A DNA stretch of 64,000 nt from Bacteroides congonensis (GCF_900130125.1 NZ_FQXY01000011.1:1116001-1180000), one strand, 5' to 3'; positions 34,449-44,798 are shown, counted from the stretch's first letter. Made by a program: numbers and translations. Notes: generated by a model from the sequence alone, not told the origin.

Positions 34449-37073
34449 TTATATCTCAAAATCAGGTAAATAGTCCGTCAGAATTTTGCTGACTTGTTTA
34501 CCTTCCACCTGGTCAGTTACAATCGTCGCACCTTCCTTTTTACCTGCGTCATAATTTAAGGAAACCTTTTCAGCCTTATTGGTGACACTGATAGCGGCTT
34601 TTCCTTTATCTGTCAGATTGCAAGTGATAGTCCAATCGCCTGCCTGCACGGTATTACCTTTACGGATTACTTTCATATCGGGACGATTATTTCCATGTGT
34701 ATCCATAATCGTTAAGAAGCGGGCGGTTTTGCAAGGAACAGTTGTAGAGGAGAAATGCCAATGATTAGGATATTTCAGGGCTTTTCCCTGAGCATTCGTC
34801 ACATTCTTCCAGTTGGTAGGAGCACAGAAGAAAGTATCTACAATAGCTTGTTCTGTCTTGGCTGAACTGAACAGATGAGCAACGGATATACCGCCGGTCT
34901 TATTCTTTCCGGTAACTTTTACCTCATCAGGTAGTTCCTGCATTTCCATAGGAAGTTCTACCGTATGCAGAAGATAGCTCCATGTCACAGCTTCTTTTCC
35001 TTCCAGTTCATCATAGATTACGTACACTCCGGTAGTCCCCAATTGAATGATGTGGCGGCGGAACATGTCTACTTTGTTCTCGTCCCAACCTTTTTCAGGC
35101 GTGTACTGAGTGCCGGACAGTTCACCGCGTTTCAGCCATAGGGGAGAAGTCACTTGGCCATAAGCGTTGGAAGCATCTCCGACCATATATGAAATCTTTT
35201 CCCCTTCATACCAGCGTGGAATCCATCCGTATCCTTCTGTCCCGATTTTCTGTGTCATTCCGTTGACCAGGATACTATTGTGCGCACGTGTGTTACGATA
35301 GGAATACATACAATGATCGTCCGTGAATCCGGTACGGTGTCCGCTGCTGTAGAAGATTGCTTTTCCACCATAGAATGTGTTGAAAGCATTCTGATTGGCA
35401 AGCGCATGAGAAGTAGAGCCGTAAGGACTGGAGCGGAATGAAAGCATTGCGTTCTTGGCTATATCTCCCAGAGAAGTATGCATTGTTGCAATTCCCGTTT
35501 CGTTGAATACTTTTGCCATGGGAAGTTCTGCCAATGAGTGTTCCTCTTCAGGCAAAGACTTTTTGGTAGTACAGCGATACCAGGTAAGGTCACCGGATTT
35601 TCCTAAGAATGTTTTCTTCATAATATTCGGTTCTTTTTCCAATATCGTGCGTGCATAAGCGGCTGCCCAAGGGTTGTTACATTCACGCGCCAATGCGTCT
35701 GCGTAACCTACTCGTGTACCATTCGGTTTCATCTTCGTTTCATGTGAGTTACCTTGTCCAGCAGATTTCGAGAAAGGCGGTTGCTGGTAAATAACATAAA
35801 GTGCGTTATTATTATACCAAGGGTCGGCAAAAAAGTCGAATCCGCTGATACGTGAGTAGAAAGCGGGAACTTCAATTAATGTACGGAGATTGACATGGAA
35901 ATAAGAATCACCGTTGTGCCATCCACCGTCGGTGTTAAGTCCCGGCAGACGGGATACCCATTCATTGTAGCAATAATCTACCCAGGTAGAAGACATCGGG
36001 AGTTCTCCGTACGTAGCAAAGGCCGCCATATTCAGAATACGGAAAGTCATTTGCCAGACATGATTGTCCGCAATACGATTTTCAAGATGGTTGACGTATT
36101 CGTGATAGAACTTCTTGCCGTTGTCGCGGATAGTTCCTAAAAGTAGCTTTTTTTCTTCCGGTGTCAGCAGGTTATACCATGCGTCATAAGCCGAAGTACT
36201 CATAGACAGGATAGTGGAACGGTTGAAGTCCCCTGCAAAGTATTTACTGTTTTTCCATGAAAGGATTTCGGAAAGGCGTTTGACACCTTCTTTATAATAC
36301 ACCTCATCTTTAGTCAGCAAATAAGCACGTACCATTGCTTCGATATTCGCTTCTTCACGGTCTACAATCTTCCGGCTTTCACGAATCAGGGCAGAACGAT
36401 ACTGCACAATATTTGTCAGTTTGACAACCTGTGTCGTATCAATCTCTTCTTCCAAATGTTTCAGCGGATGATTCAGGCATTTGTTTGCCTTCGTGATATA
36501 CGCCTGTGCTTCCGGATTATTCTTATTCCGTTCGATAATGTTATCCCAGTCGTTGGCATCGAGCAGAATACGGGGGTGGCTTTTTGGTAATTTAGCCAGT
36601 ACTTCTTGTAGTGAAGGCGGGTTGAAAGTACGTGTCTGACCATCTACATAGAAATGATAAACAGGCGACCACTCTTCTTTGCCGTCTTTATCTACATAGG
36701 CATGTTGCCAATACCATTTCCCTTTCTCGAACAATTTGAAAGGATTGAAGAAAGCCCACTTCCTTTCGGCAGTAATCACCTCAGACTTAAATTCCGGATC
36801 GCGTGCAATACGGATGCGGTAAGTCACTTCCGGTTTGAAGTCCTCTTCTTCTACACCGTCAAGTACGGCACCAAGGTGAGGAAATTTGTCCGGCCACATA
36901 AAGCGTGGGGGATTGACTGCAATATGCTGTCCATCCAGTGGGGAAGGCGTTTCGCGGATTTCGTGCATCAGTGCCTGTTGACTTGGATGCATGATGCCCT
37001 TTTGTGCATATCCGTTTGCAGACAGCAAGAGAGAGAACAATAGGAGAATATAGGTTCGTTGTTTCATAATCAT
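34449..37073 (-). CDS. Heparinase II/III-family enzyme with DUF4962 (PL15-like)
   Basis: 874 residues, signal peptide ending GYAQ. The N-terminal DUF4962-type helical toroid runs to about 550 and includes ADNHVWQMTFRILNMAAFAT, GGWHNGDSYFHVNLRTLIEV and SAGQGNSHETKM. The C-terminal heparinase II/III beta-sandwich follows (SSGHRTGFTDDHCMYSYRNT, HNSILVNGMTQ). This is the architecture of PL15-type exolytic lyases, which remove unsaturated disaccharides from heparin/heparan sulfate in Bacteroides. It is the last gene of the distal transcript and overlaps the MFS gene by four bases (ATGA). A second ATG at 37067 is an alternative start. Confidence 0.88.
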   Translation of the reverse strand: MIMKQRTYILLLFSLLLSANGYAQKGIMHPSQQALMHEIRETPSPLDGQHIAVNPPRFMWPDKFPHLGAVLDGVEEEDFKPEVTYRIRIARDPEFKSEVITAERKWAFFNPFKLFEKGKWYWQHAYVDKDGKEEWSPVYHFYVDGQTRTFNPPSLQEVLAKLPKSHPRILLDANDWDNIIERNKNNPEAQAYITKANKCLNHPLKHLEEEIDTTQVVKLTNIVQYRSALIRESRKIVDREEANIEAMVRAYLLTKDEVYYKEGVKRLSEILSWKNSKYFAGDFNRSTILSMSTSAYDAWYNLLTPEEKKLLLGTIRDNGKKFYHEYVNHLENRIADNHVWQMTFRILNMAAFATYGELPMSSTWVDYCYNEWVSRLPGLNTDGGWHNGDSYFHVNLRTLIEVPAFYSRISGFDFFADPWYNNNALYVIYQQPPFSKSAGQGNSHETKMKPNGTRVGYADALARECNNPWAAAYARTILEKEPNIMKKTFLGKSGDLTWYRCTTKKSLPEEEHSLAELPMAKVFNETGIATMHTSLGDIAKNAMLSFRSSPYGSTSHALANQNAFNTFYGGKAIFYSSGHRTGFTDDHCMYSYRNTRAHNSILVNGMTQKIGTEGYGWIPRWYEGEKISYMVGDASNAYGQVTSPLWLKRGELSGTQYTPEKGWDENKVDMFRRHIIQLGTTGVYVIYDELEGKEAVTWSYLLHTVELPMEMQELPDEVKVTGKNKTGGISVAHLFSSAKTEQAIVDTFFCAPTNWKNVTNAQGKALKYPNHWHFSSTTVPCKTARFLTIMDTHGNNRPDMKVIRKGNTVQAGDWTITCNLTDKGKAAISVTNKAEKVSLNYDAGKKEGATIVTDQVEGKQVSKILTDYLPDFEI

Positions 37074-38338
37074 ACTTTTTTAAACAGCTCTTTCAGTTTC
37101 ACTGTCTTATTGTTGATCAACGGGCGAGCCCAAAAACCGATAAAGGTAATGTATCCTGCAAAAACGAGGATGAACAGCATACCTGTACGAAGGGAAGTAG
37201 CATCCGCTATCGTACTGACAATCATCGGGCCACCTGCTCCGCCTACGATTGCCGAACACAGGATACCGGCAAAGGAACCGTGATGTTGCGATGCTGAATT
37301 CAATGCCAGTGAGAATACGATAGAAAACATCATCGAAATGCTGAACCCGATAGCAGGAAAAGCAATTAATGATACTTCCTTGCTTCCGAACAGCGCAGAG
37401 AGCAACAATACAATAGTCAATACTCCGGAGAGTTGTAACAATCGCTTGCTGTCAATCAGTTTCAGTAACACCATACCTACCAGGCATCCGGCAGTCATCA
37501 AGCCCCAAAAATAGCTTACTGCCTGTGCGCCGTCAGTTTGAGGATTTACCCCGTGATATTGTTCGAGAAACGTACTCATAAAGATAGAAGTTCCCTGTTC
37601 CGTGCTCACATAGCAGAAGATTCCCAGAAAGAACAGCCATACGTATTTCTGCTTGAATAATGCCAGATATGAATCTTTTGAACCGCTTTTTTCGTCTTCT
37701 TTCAATTCGATTTTCGGGAAGCGGGATGCGCTGACAGCAATCAACATGACTAGCAGAATCAAGGCAAACACCCAGTAAAGAGATACCCAGGGCATTTCTC
37801 TCGGAGTGACATCGGCCAGCAAATCAATTAAGAAACCTTTTCCGGCCGTATAAGTCACAGGATCGAGTTCCCGAATCAGGTATGTATATACCAATGGGCT
37901 CAGGAAGGAAGCGATTCCAAACATGAATTGTGCCAGTTCGGCGACGAATGCGTAGTTTTCCTCTCCGCCTACGGTGCGTTGAAGCGGATTCAATACGGTT
38001 TGCAACATAGCCATTCCCAGTCCGATGATAAAAGAAGAAGCCAGTAATATCGGATATGTGTGCATGCAGGCAAAGAGGATAGTTCCGATAAACGGCATCA
38101 GGAATCCGCCGAATAGTACGGGCTTTTCACCGAAACGGTCGATCAGCAGTCCGGCAGGGATGGACATGATGGCGTAAGCCAGGAAAAAAGAAGTCGGGAT
38201 AAATCCCGCCATCGCCAAATCGCTCAGATTGAAATTGTGAATAATGTCCGGAATGAGTGGTCCCAGGATATTAGTAATAAATGAGATGGTGAACCAGAAC
38301 GCCATAATCAGCGCCAGCATTCCTAAATTTCTTTTCAT
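37070..38338 (-). CDS. MFS sugar transporter
   Basis: 422 residues with 12 predicted membrane helices. It has an MFS A-motif-like loop (GLLIDRFGEKPVLFG) between helices 2 and 3 and the typical N-terminal half (ILGPLIPDIIHNFNLSDLAM). It would import sugars released from heparin/heparan sulfate, or glucosamine derivatives, across the inner membrane by proton symport (FucP/NagP-like). The substrate is inferred from position. It overlaps both neighbours by four bases (ROK upstream, PL15-like downstream), so the three are translated together. Confidence 0.9.
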   Translation of the reverse strand: MKRNLGMLALIMAFWFTISFITNILGPLIPDIIHNFNLSDLAMAGFIPTSFFLAYAIMSIPAGLLIDRFGEKPVLFGGFLMPFIGTILFACMHTYPILLASSFIIGLGMAMLQTVLNPLQRTVGGEENYAFVAELAQFMFGIASFLSPLVYTYLIRELDPVTYTAGKGFLIDLLADVTPREMPWVSLYWVFALILLVMLIAVSASRFPKIELKEDEKSGSKDSYLALFKQKYVWLFFLGIFCYVSTEQGTSIFMSTFLEQYHGVNPQTDGAQAVSYFWGLMTAGCLVGMVLLKLIDSKRLLQLSGVLTIVLLLSALFGSKEVSLIAFPAIGFSISMMFSIVFSLALNSASQHHGSFAGILCSAIVGGAGGPMIVSTIADATSLRTGMLFILVFAGYITFIGFWARPLINNKTVKLKELFKKV

Positions 38339-39306
38339 AATTTAATTAGATTGGGAGCGGATAATTGAGTAAATACAAGTGAGGCGGCTCCGATACTTCC
38401 GGCTTTATTGCCTAATGCGGCAGCCATGATTTCCGTATTCACGGCACAGTCGGAGATGGCATAGCGGTGAGCCTTCTCACTGACTTTCCGGATATAGAAA
38501 TCTCCGGCTTCAGAAAGTCCGCCGCCGATTACAACCTTTTGCGGGCTGAAGATATTGATAAATCCGGCAATTCCATGTCCCAGAAAATCACAATGTTCTT
38601 CCAGTGATTCGGTGGCAATGCTGTCGCCCTCTTTGTAAAGGCGGACAATCAGTTCTCCGTTGATTTCGTCATTCGGATAAGAGATACCCGCTTCCGCTAT
38701 TCGCTGGCTGAAACGGCGCACCAAAGCCGAAGTCGAAGCATAATGTTCCAGACAGCCGACAGAACCACAGGCACAAGGTTCACCATTGGCAATTAAAGGC
38801 ACATGTCCCAATTCTGTTCCCCGATTGGCATAACCATTGAACAGTTTACCGTCGATAACCACTGCACCGCCAATCCCCGTTCCTACGGTTAAGAAAACAA
38901 CATGAGTGGCGCCCTGACCGGCTCCGTACATGGTTTCGCCCAATCCCATCAGATTGGCATCATTTCCCAATAAAGCAGGGATTCCGGTCTCTGTTTCAAT
39001 ACGGTCTGCCAAATGCAGATTCTCCCATCCTTTGATGTTTTCCGCTCCACCCAAAACGATGCGGTTCGTACAATCCACGATACCCGGTGTCCCGATTCCT
39101 ATACCGTCAATCTTGAACTCTTGCTTTGATGCAAAAGCTTTCACTTCATTGATGGCGGCAACCAACTGCCCGATGACAGCTTCGGCTGATACATCGGCTT
39201 TCGACGGTAACTTCCCTTGAAAATGAAATACGCCTTCATTATCAATAAGGGCGTATTTCACAGAAGTTCCGCCAAGGTCTATCCCTATAGCGTATTCTTT
39301 TTCCAT
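38335..39306 (-). CDS. ROK-family sugar kinase
   Basis: 323 residues. The ATP-binding start IGIDLGGTSVKYALID is at residues 7-22, GIGTPGIVD near 72, the sugar-binding LGNDANLMGLGE near 117 and the ROK zinc motif CACGSVGCLEHYAST near 178-192. ROK kinases phosphorylate glucose, GlcNAc, glucosamine or mannose. In a heparin/heparan sulfate locus the likely substrate is the amino sugar left after lyase, sulfatase and GH88 action. It is the first of the overlapping ROK-MFS-PL15 trio and follows the DUF3604-like gene by 44 bases. Confidence 0.9.
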   Translation of the reverse strand: MEKEYAIGIDLGGTSVKYALIDNEGVFHFQGKLPSKADVSAEAVIGQLVAAINEVKAFASKQEFKIDGIGIGTPGIVDCTNRIVLGGAENIKGWENLHLADRIETETGIPALLGNDANLMGLGETMYGAGQGATHVVFLTVGTGIGGAVVIDGKLFNGYANRGTELGHVPLIANGEPCACGSVGCLEHYASTSALVRRFSQRIAEAGISYPNDEINGELIVRLYKEGDSIATESLEEHCDFLGHGIAGFINIFSPQKVVIGGGLSEAGDFYIRKVSEKAHRYAISDCAVNTEIMAAALGNKAGSIGAASLVFTQLSAPNLIKL

Positions 39307-39350
39307 ATCTGCAAAGTAATGCTTGATACTTATTTCTTAATACTTGAAAA

Positions 39351-40979
39351 TCACACTCTTTCTGCCCAGATTGGTGAACTCCAAGCCCATTGTCCGTCAC
39401 GTTGGCGGGCGCGTACATAGTAATAATCAGTATCGCGTTGAGGCTCCTTGTCTTCCATGTAGTGCTCTACTGTGAAGCAGCTTTCCGGCATTGCACGGTT
39501 GAAGAGGATTGCTTCGCTCAACCAGCCGATCATAAAGTGTGAACGTGAACCTTCAAGCAGTTCGCCCAATGTATGTTCAAACTTCTTGCCGTTGAACTCT
39601 GCGATAATCTTACCGTCTTTCGGCATCTCCACGTCAAGAATTACAGCTTGCATAGCCGCAGTTGTCGTATTCGGATTCTTGCTGCTGTACATATCCAGTT
39701 CGGTTTCCTTGTCGCCAACAGACAATATACGGTTGACATGTGTGTGGAACTCAGTTTCACCTTCCTGCGGAGAAGTGAAGGCTGCGCCGCGGAAACAAGG
39801 AGTCACGCTATGGAGCTGTCCTTTGTCTAATGACAATTTGCCTTGCCAATGTACGTATTTCTCTTCACGATTCCAACCAAAATCAACTTTAACTTTGCAA
39901 CGTACCGTATCGCCTTCCGGAGCAACCGGGGTCAACGGGCCGTTCATGCGAGCCAGAATCTGACCGTTCTTTACAATATCTACATAGTCGATGCAGCTTT
40001 CACCTGTTACGTTCAGATAGATACGACGGCTGTTACCACGAACTACATCTCCCATAAGAGCGTCATTCAGACGGAAATCTATAAGAATCTTATCACCCGT
40101 TGCGGCACATACGTGGCGGGTACGGAGAGCTTCCCAAATAGCGTCGCGAGTCAGTGACGGAGCCAGTACGCCGATACGTCCGTCGCCATAACTTCCCGGA
40201 TAACCGGAGTGTTGGTCGGTGGAAGCCATGATACCAAACTTGTTGCCTGATTCAAGACCATACTGGATAGTTCCTTCCCATTGACGGGGGCCCATATCAT
40301 GCAGATAAGGATAATCGCCCTGGTCGCTTTCTGCCAGACCGTGGCGGGAATACATTTCTACGAAGGGAGTAATGTCACCTTCAGTAAAACAATTCCAGTT
40401 GTAACCGCGATAACCGCCCTGATAACCCATGTGGTGCGGAGTAACGAATACTTTGTGTCCTTTGGCTTTTTCTTTCCAGTCTTCGATAGAAGTACATTCT
40501 ACAAGCGGCGCATCCAGGTCGTAGTTCAGTGCGACATGGTCGCCATGCTCCATGCTGTGAGCTTCGTATCCTACGAAAGTCAGGAATTCACCTTCCTTGT
40601 TATACTCATTAGTCATTCGTACATATTTCTCGTAGCCACCTTCACGCAGACGTTTGAAAGCCCCCGTGTGGTAGTCGATTACCCATTTCAGACGAGGGTC
40701 ATCTGCTCCGGGAATATCCGGCCACATGGCATGAGGGGTTACACTGACAAAATCCAATTGTCCTTTCGCCGCTTCAAAAGCGTCGCGCATATCGCCGTGT
40801 CCGTATGTGATGTTACAGTGGTTATGTAAGTCGCCCCAATACATTTTGAGGTTGCTTGCCGATGGCATGATTTTCTTGGCATCCTTGCTTCCCGGTGCAC
40901 AAGAACCTAGTAAACTGCCTGAAGCTGCCAATCCGAGGAAAGACCAGCCTGTGTTTTTTAAAAACTTTCTTCTATCCAT
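39351..40979 (-). CDS. DUF3604-like Tat lipoprotein
   Basis: 542 residues. The N-terminus DRRKFLKNTGWSF is a twin-arginine signal, with a lipobox SLLGSC at residue 26-27. The mature start (MYWGDLHNHCNITYGHGDMR) has the His pattern of PHP/DUF3604 proteins: DLHNH, FVSVTPHAMW, MEHGDH, FVTPHHMGY and ASTDQHSG. This suggests a metal-dependent hydrolase folded before export. Its reaction is unknown. Position in the heparin locus, 16 bases after the sulfatase gene, ties it to glycosaminoglycan breakdown. Confidence 0.78.
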   Translation of the reverse strand: MDRRKFLKNTGWSFLGLAASGSLLGSCAPGSKDAKKIMPSASNLKMYWGDLHNHCNITYGHGDMRDAFEAAKGQLDFVSVTPHAMWPDIPGADDPRLKWVIDYHTGAFKRLREGGYEKYVRMTNEYNKEGEFLTFVGYEAHSMEHGDHVALNYDLDAPLVECTSIEDWKEKAKGHKVFVTPHHMGYQGGYRGYNWNCFTEGDITPFVEMYSRHGLAESDQGDYPYLHDMGPRQWEGTIQYGLESGNKFGIMASTDQHSGYPGSYGDGRIGVLAPSLTRDAIWEALRTRHVCAATGDKILIDFRLNDALMGDVVRGNSRRIYLNVTGESCIDYVDIVKNGQILARMNGPLTPVAPEGDTVRCKVKVDFGWNREEKYVHWQGKLSLDKGQLHSVTPCFRGAAFTSPQEGETEFHTHVNRILSVGDKETELDMYSSKNPNTTTAAMQAVILDVEMPKDGKIIAEFNGKKFEHTLGELLEGSRSHFMIGWLSEAILFNRAMPESCFTVEHYMEDKEPQRDTDYYYVRARQRDGQWAWSSPIWAERV

Positions 40980-40995
40980 GGTTTTAGTAATTAGT

Positions 40996-42606
40996 TTATC
41001 TGTTTTTCATTTGTCGACGGTCTCCTTTGAAAAGGACTTTCTCTTTTTCATCGGGGTCGGTGTCGTTATATTGTTTTTGGGTATCCTGAAGGAGTTGCAT
41101 CAATTCTTTTTGTTTTTCTGCATATTCCGGTTTGCCGAAGACGTTGTTCATTTCTCTCGGGTCGGCTTTCATGTCGTACATTTCCCATTCATCTATATCG
41201 TTGTAGAAATGGATGAGTTTGAAATCCTGGGTACGGATACCGTAATGACGTTTTACGGAATGTTCAGCCGGATATTCGTAGTAATGGTAATAAGCAGCCT
41301 TTCGCCAGTCGGCGGGAGTTTTGCCTTCGTTTGCCAATATCGGTTTCAAGGATGCGCCTTGGATATCAGACGGGATTTCCACTCCGGCAAAGTCGAGGAA
41401 AGTAGGGGCAAAGTCTACGTTCATGCTGATGGCGTTGCTTGTGCTTCCTGCCTTGATAGCCTTCGGATAGCGGATGATAAGCGGCATACGCTGACATTCT
41501 TCATACATGAAGCGTTTGTCAAACCAGCCGTGTTCGCCGAGGAAGAAACCCTGGTCGGAAGTGTAGACAATGATTGTGTTGTCCAGTTCACCGATTTTTT
41601 CAAGATAATTCATCAGTCGGCCGATATTTTCATCTACTGCTAATGTAGTAGCCAGATAGTCGCGCATATACTGTTGATATTTCCAACTGATTAATGCTTT
41701 GCCTTTCAGGTCGCCTTTGCGATATTCTGCGATACGTTGTGCATATACGGAATCCCATTTGTCCTGTACTTCGGCAGGCATACGCTTATATACGCTGTAA
41801 AGACGGTTTGTCGTATCTTTCAACATCTCTTCGCGGGTCAGTAGCTTGAGATCCCAATCATCGGTCAGCGTGTGTTCGATGGACATATCCTGTTCGCGCG
41901 CTGCCCTTCCGCGTCCTTCGTAATCGTCGAACAGGTTGGCAGGTTCGGGGAAAGTAGTATTGTTGAAGATACCCAGGTAGCGGGGAGCAGGCATCCAGTT
42001 ACGATGCGGAGCTTTCTGGTGATACATCATACAGAACGGTTTGTTCTTATCCCGGCTTTCGAGAAATTCAATGGCTTTATCAGTGATAATATCCGTCGCA
42101 TATCCTTTTTCTACGATATGCTTGCCGTCTTCCCAAAAGTCAGGGTCGTAGTAATCGCCCTGTTCATGCTGACCGCTAAGGATGCTCCAATGATCGAACC
42201 CTTGCGGTTCACTGATAAGATGCCATTTACCAATCATGGCAGTCTGGTATCCGGCTTGTTGGAGAAGCTTGGGGAATGTCTGCTGGTCACCGTTGAATGT
42301 ACTTGCGTTATCGGTGAAACCATTTTCATGACTGAATTTACCGGTAAGGATACAAGCACGTGAAGGGCCGGAAAGGGCGTTGACAGCATAGCAGTTATCA
42401 AAACGGATACCTTCGTTGGCAATCCGGTCCATGTTGGGCGTCTGAATCAAGTTTCCGCCATAGCAGGACATGGCTTGGGTGGTATGGTCGTCCGTCATCA
42501 TAAAGATGATGTTCGGTCGTTTAGTTTCTTCTTTCTTCTGATTGCCGCAGGAAGCAAGGCTTAATGCAGCCAATGGAAGGAGTAGGGTAGAGGGATAGTT
42601 TCTCAT
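40996..42606 (-). CDS. S1-family sulfatase (heparan-type)
   Basis: 536 residues from the ATG at 42606, giving a lipoprotein signal (LSLASC). The frame is open 22 codons further upstream, but that extension is not a signal peptide. The metal site MMTDDH and the sulfatase signature SGPSRACILTG are present. The catalytic residue is Ser (residue 79), so it is an S-type sulfatase that needs the anaerobic maturase anSME to form formylglycine. GKWHL, GFFLGEHGWFDK and DPREMNN motifs follow. By locus order it would match the 6-O-sulfatase of the B. thetaiotaomicron heparin locus. It is separated from the upstream PL12 gene by a terminator. Confidence 0.9.
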   Translation of the reverse strand: MRNYPSTLLLPLAALSLASCGNQKKEETKRPNIIFMMTDDHTTQAMSCYGGNLIQTPNMDRIANEGIRFDNCYAVNALSGPSRACILTGKFSHENGFTDNASTFNGDQQTFPKLLQQAGYQTAMIGKWHLISEPQGFDHWSILSGQHEQGDYYDPDFWEDGKHIVEKGYATDIITDKAIEFLESRDKNKPFCMMYHQKAPHRNWMPAPRYLGIFNNTTFPEPANLFDDYEGRGRAAREQDMSIEHTLTDDWDLKLLTREEMLKDTTNRLYSVYKRMPAEVQDKWDSVYAQRIAEYRKGDLKGKALISWKYQQYMRDYLATTLAVDENIGRLMNYLEKIGELDNTIIVYTSDQGFFLGEHGWFDKRFMYEECQRMPLIIRYPKAIKAGSTSNAISMNVDFAPTFLDFAGVEIPSDIQGASLKPILANEGKTPADWRKAAYYHYYEYPAEHSVKRHYGIRTQDFKLIHFYNDIDEWEMYDMKADPREMNNVFGKPEYAEKQKELMQLLQDTQKQYNDTDPDEKEKVLFKGDRRQMKNR

Positions 42607-42689
42607 AATAAAGAGTCTTTTTGAGGAGAATGTGATACTAATAAACGAATAATAGCCGGATATGACTGTCATTCAGGGGGATGCGTAGT

Positions 42690-42763
42690 GACGAAAAATC
42701 TCCTCTCTTTATAACGTAGAGAGGAGATTCTTCGCTACGCTCTGATGGACATTGATCAATGTC
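42690..42763 (-). terminator. Hairpin terminator between PL12 and sulfatase genes, with adjacent palindrome
   Basis: In transcript direction (minus strand), AATCTCCTCTCT and AGAGAGGAGATT form a perfect 12-bp stem (42729-42697), then TTTTTCG. Before it, GACATTGATCAATGTC (42763-42748) is a perfect 16-base palindrome just after the PL12 stop. Together they can end or reduce transcription into the sulfatase operon. Confidence 0.8.
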
Positions 42764-42769
42764 TTTTTA

Positions 42770-44770
42770 TCAGAGTTTATATTTTAGTGACTGTTTCTTT
42801 CCATTTACTTTCACTTCTACTTCCAATCCGTTTTCATCGAACGCTTTGTTCTTGAATTTAGCAGCAAATTTAGGGGCATCTGCGCTTTTCTTAACAGGAT
42901 AGATGACAGTGATATAACGTACAGCTTCTTCTCCGTCTTTTCTTACGTTGAATGATACGTTCATACGTTTGTAACGTTTGCGGTAAGCAGTTGAACACCA
43001 TCCCGGTTCTTTCTTCATGCTCATACCGTCAGGACCGAAACATTGCAGTTTCATGTTGCTTCCATCCTCAAACTGAGTAAGGAATGTCATGTCTTCGCGG
43101 CTGTTGGCGATTTCGCCTTTCGGCATTTGGTAATGAAGATTGATAGAACCTTTGGCGCTGCCTGCCATTTCGTCCACAATTACAAAGTAAGTGTTATCAA
43201 CGAAGAATACAGAACGGCGATGCTTCAAGTTCTTGTAACTCGGGTTTTCGGTAACCAAAGTCTGGATGGTACCTTCCGGTTGCCACAGTTTGGTAACTGA
43301 TTCTGTTGTATCCAGATTCTTGTTGTTCAGGGTTACAGTGTTGTGTACACAAGTCTGACGATGCCAGTTGCGTTGTTCCATCACTTCGCCTTCGCCTGCA
43401 TATACATATGAACCGGAATCCGGGAACAAGTTCTTGCCATTGAACCAAAGTTCGAATGTACCGTTGTCCGGCTGACAGTGCCAGAATGCTTTCGGACCTG
43501 CTTTTACTACCATTTGAGTAGCATCCATTCCCCAGGAATTACGGAATACGAAGAAACCTGATTTCAGGAATCCCTTAGACATATAATCCGGCAATGCGCC
43601 CTCTTTACCTTCTGTTGCAAAGTATTTGATAGCCTGATTTTTCGGGAACAGTTTACTCCACGCTTTGTAGTTCTTCACCATTTCTTTCTTAGTTGTCAAC
43701 TTGGCGTCGCTGAAACATGGGTTTGTGTAATCCGGGAAAGAAATGTTTGCATAGAACATAATCATGCTTTCGATTGTATTCAGATAATCTTGCGGGAATT
43801 CCTTGCGGAATCCGTTTACATCTGCAATTCCTAATGCTTTGCAGAAAATGTTGATAGCAGCAAGGTGATAGTGAGGGTCGAGCTCAAACTGACCGCCGTC
43901 TTCATATACCTGTACGTGAATTTCACGGTTCAGGATATCGATACCACTCTTTCTCCAAGCCGGAGCATCTTTGAATTCCGGGAAGAAAGCGCCTGCATAA
44001 ATCATACGCTGAGCTTCAAACAACAGGTGATTACCCTTGTCGGAGTAGTTACCTAAGATATGTACGGCATGTTTGTGGTAGTTCACTAGGAATTCAGTCA
44101 GGAAGTCCGGAGTGAAAGAAGGAGAAGGCAGGAACAACTGGAACTGTGAAGTCTGGTCTTGCAGACGGTTGCTCACTTCCAGTGGACGCCATGCGAAACG
44201 TACATTTTCTACTTCACCTTTGATTTTTCCGTTGCTTACCAGCTCATATTCTTTCTTGTCCATCTTCACCAACGGATTCTTTTTAATCCAGTCGATGTAT
44301 TGGTGTGCCCATTCTTTGGCGTATTTCTCGTCACCGGATACACGGTAAGCCTTACCCATCGGAGTGAACCATTTGTGGCGGTGTAATTGCCAGCGAAGTT
44401 CGTTGTCTTTTACCGGCCAGTATTGCCAGTTGATGTCTTCTCCGTAATTGTAAGAAGGCTGATAACCTTTGTGAACGAAGAAGGTATGCTTCAGTGCGTC
44501 GTCTGCCCACTGCTGTTCTTCTTTGCCGATAGTAACTTTTTTCAGGTTAATATCCGGAGTTTTCACGTTGGTGCGTGCACGGTAGTAATCGAGCAATGCT
44601 TTTGCGGCATCTTCGTCTTTACCTTCCTGATGCAAGGCTTTTACTTTTTCCAGTCCCGGGTAATCGAGGTTGAGAAGTGAAAATACTTCGCTTTTCAACT
44701 CCTGGGCGCTAACTTTACCTGCAAAACAAGCAATTGCCAGCAAAAGGATATACTTTAAAATTTTATTCAT
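42770..44770 (-). CDS. PL12 heparinase III-like lyase
   Basis: 666 residues, signal peptide ending KVSAQ. The helical toroid spans about 40-380 with catalytic candidates in NYSDKGNHLLFEAQRMIYAG (Asn) and ELDPHYHLAAINIF (Tyr, His). The C-terminal beta domain (about 400-660) contains FWHCQPDNGTFELWFNGKNL (catalytic His region), FPDSGSYVYAG and HNTVTLNN. It cleaves low-sulfated heparan sulfate by beta-elimination in the periplasm. It follows GH88 by 28 bases and is followed by a terminator, so it ends the middle transcript. It matches BT4657 by order, as I recall. Confidence 0.92.
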   Translation of the reverse strand: MNKILKYILLLAIACFAGKVSAQELKSEVFSLLNLDYPGLEKVKALHQEGKDEDAAKALLDYYRARTNVKTPDINLKKVTIGKEEQQWADDALKHTFFVHKGYQPSYNYGEDINWQYWPVKDNELRWQLHRHKWFTPMGKAYRVSGDEKYAKEWAHQYIDWIKKNPLVKMDKKEYELVSNGKIKGEVENVRFAWRPLEVSNRLQDQTSQFQLFLPSPSFTPDFLTEFLVNYHKHAVHILGNYSDKGNHLLFEAQRMIYAGAFFPEFKDAPAWRKSGIDILNREIHVQVYEDGGQFELDPHYHLAAINIFCKALGIADVNGFRKEFPQDYLNTIESMIMFYANISFPDYTNPCFSDAKLTTKKEMVKNYKAWSKLFPKNQAIKYFATEGKEGALPDYMSKGFLKSGFFVFRNSWGMDATQMVVKAGPKAFWHCQPDNGTFELWFNGKNLFPDSGSYVYAGEGEVMEQRNWHRQTCVHNTVTLNNKNLDTTESVTKLWQPEGTIQTLVTENPSYKNLKHRRSVFFVDNTYFVIVDEMAGSAKGSINLHYQMPKGEIANSREDMTFLTQFEDGSNMKLQCFGPDGMSMKKEPGWCSTAYRKRYKRMNVSFNVRKDGEEAVRYITVIYPVKKSADAPKFAAKFKNKAFDENGLEVEVKVNGKKQSLKYKL

Positions 44771-44798
44771 GATAGATTCGGTATTATGATTTTATGTC

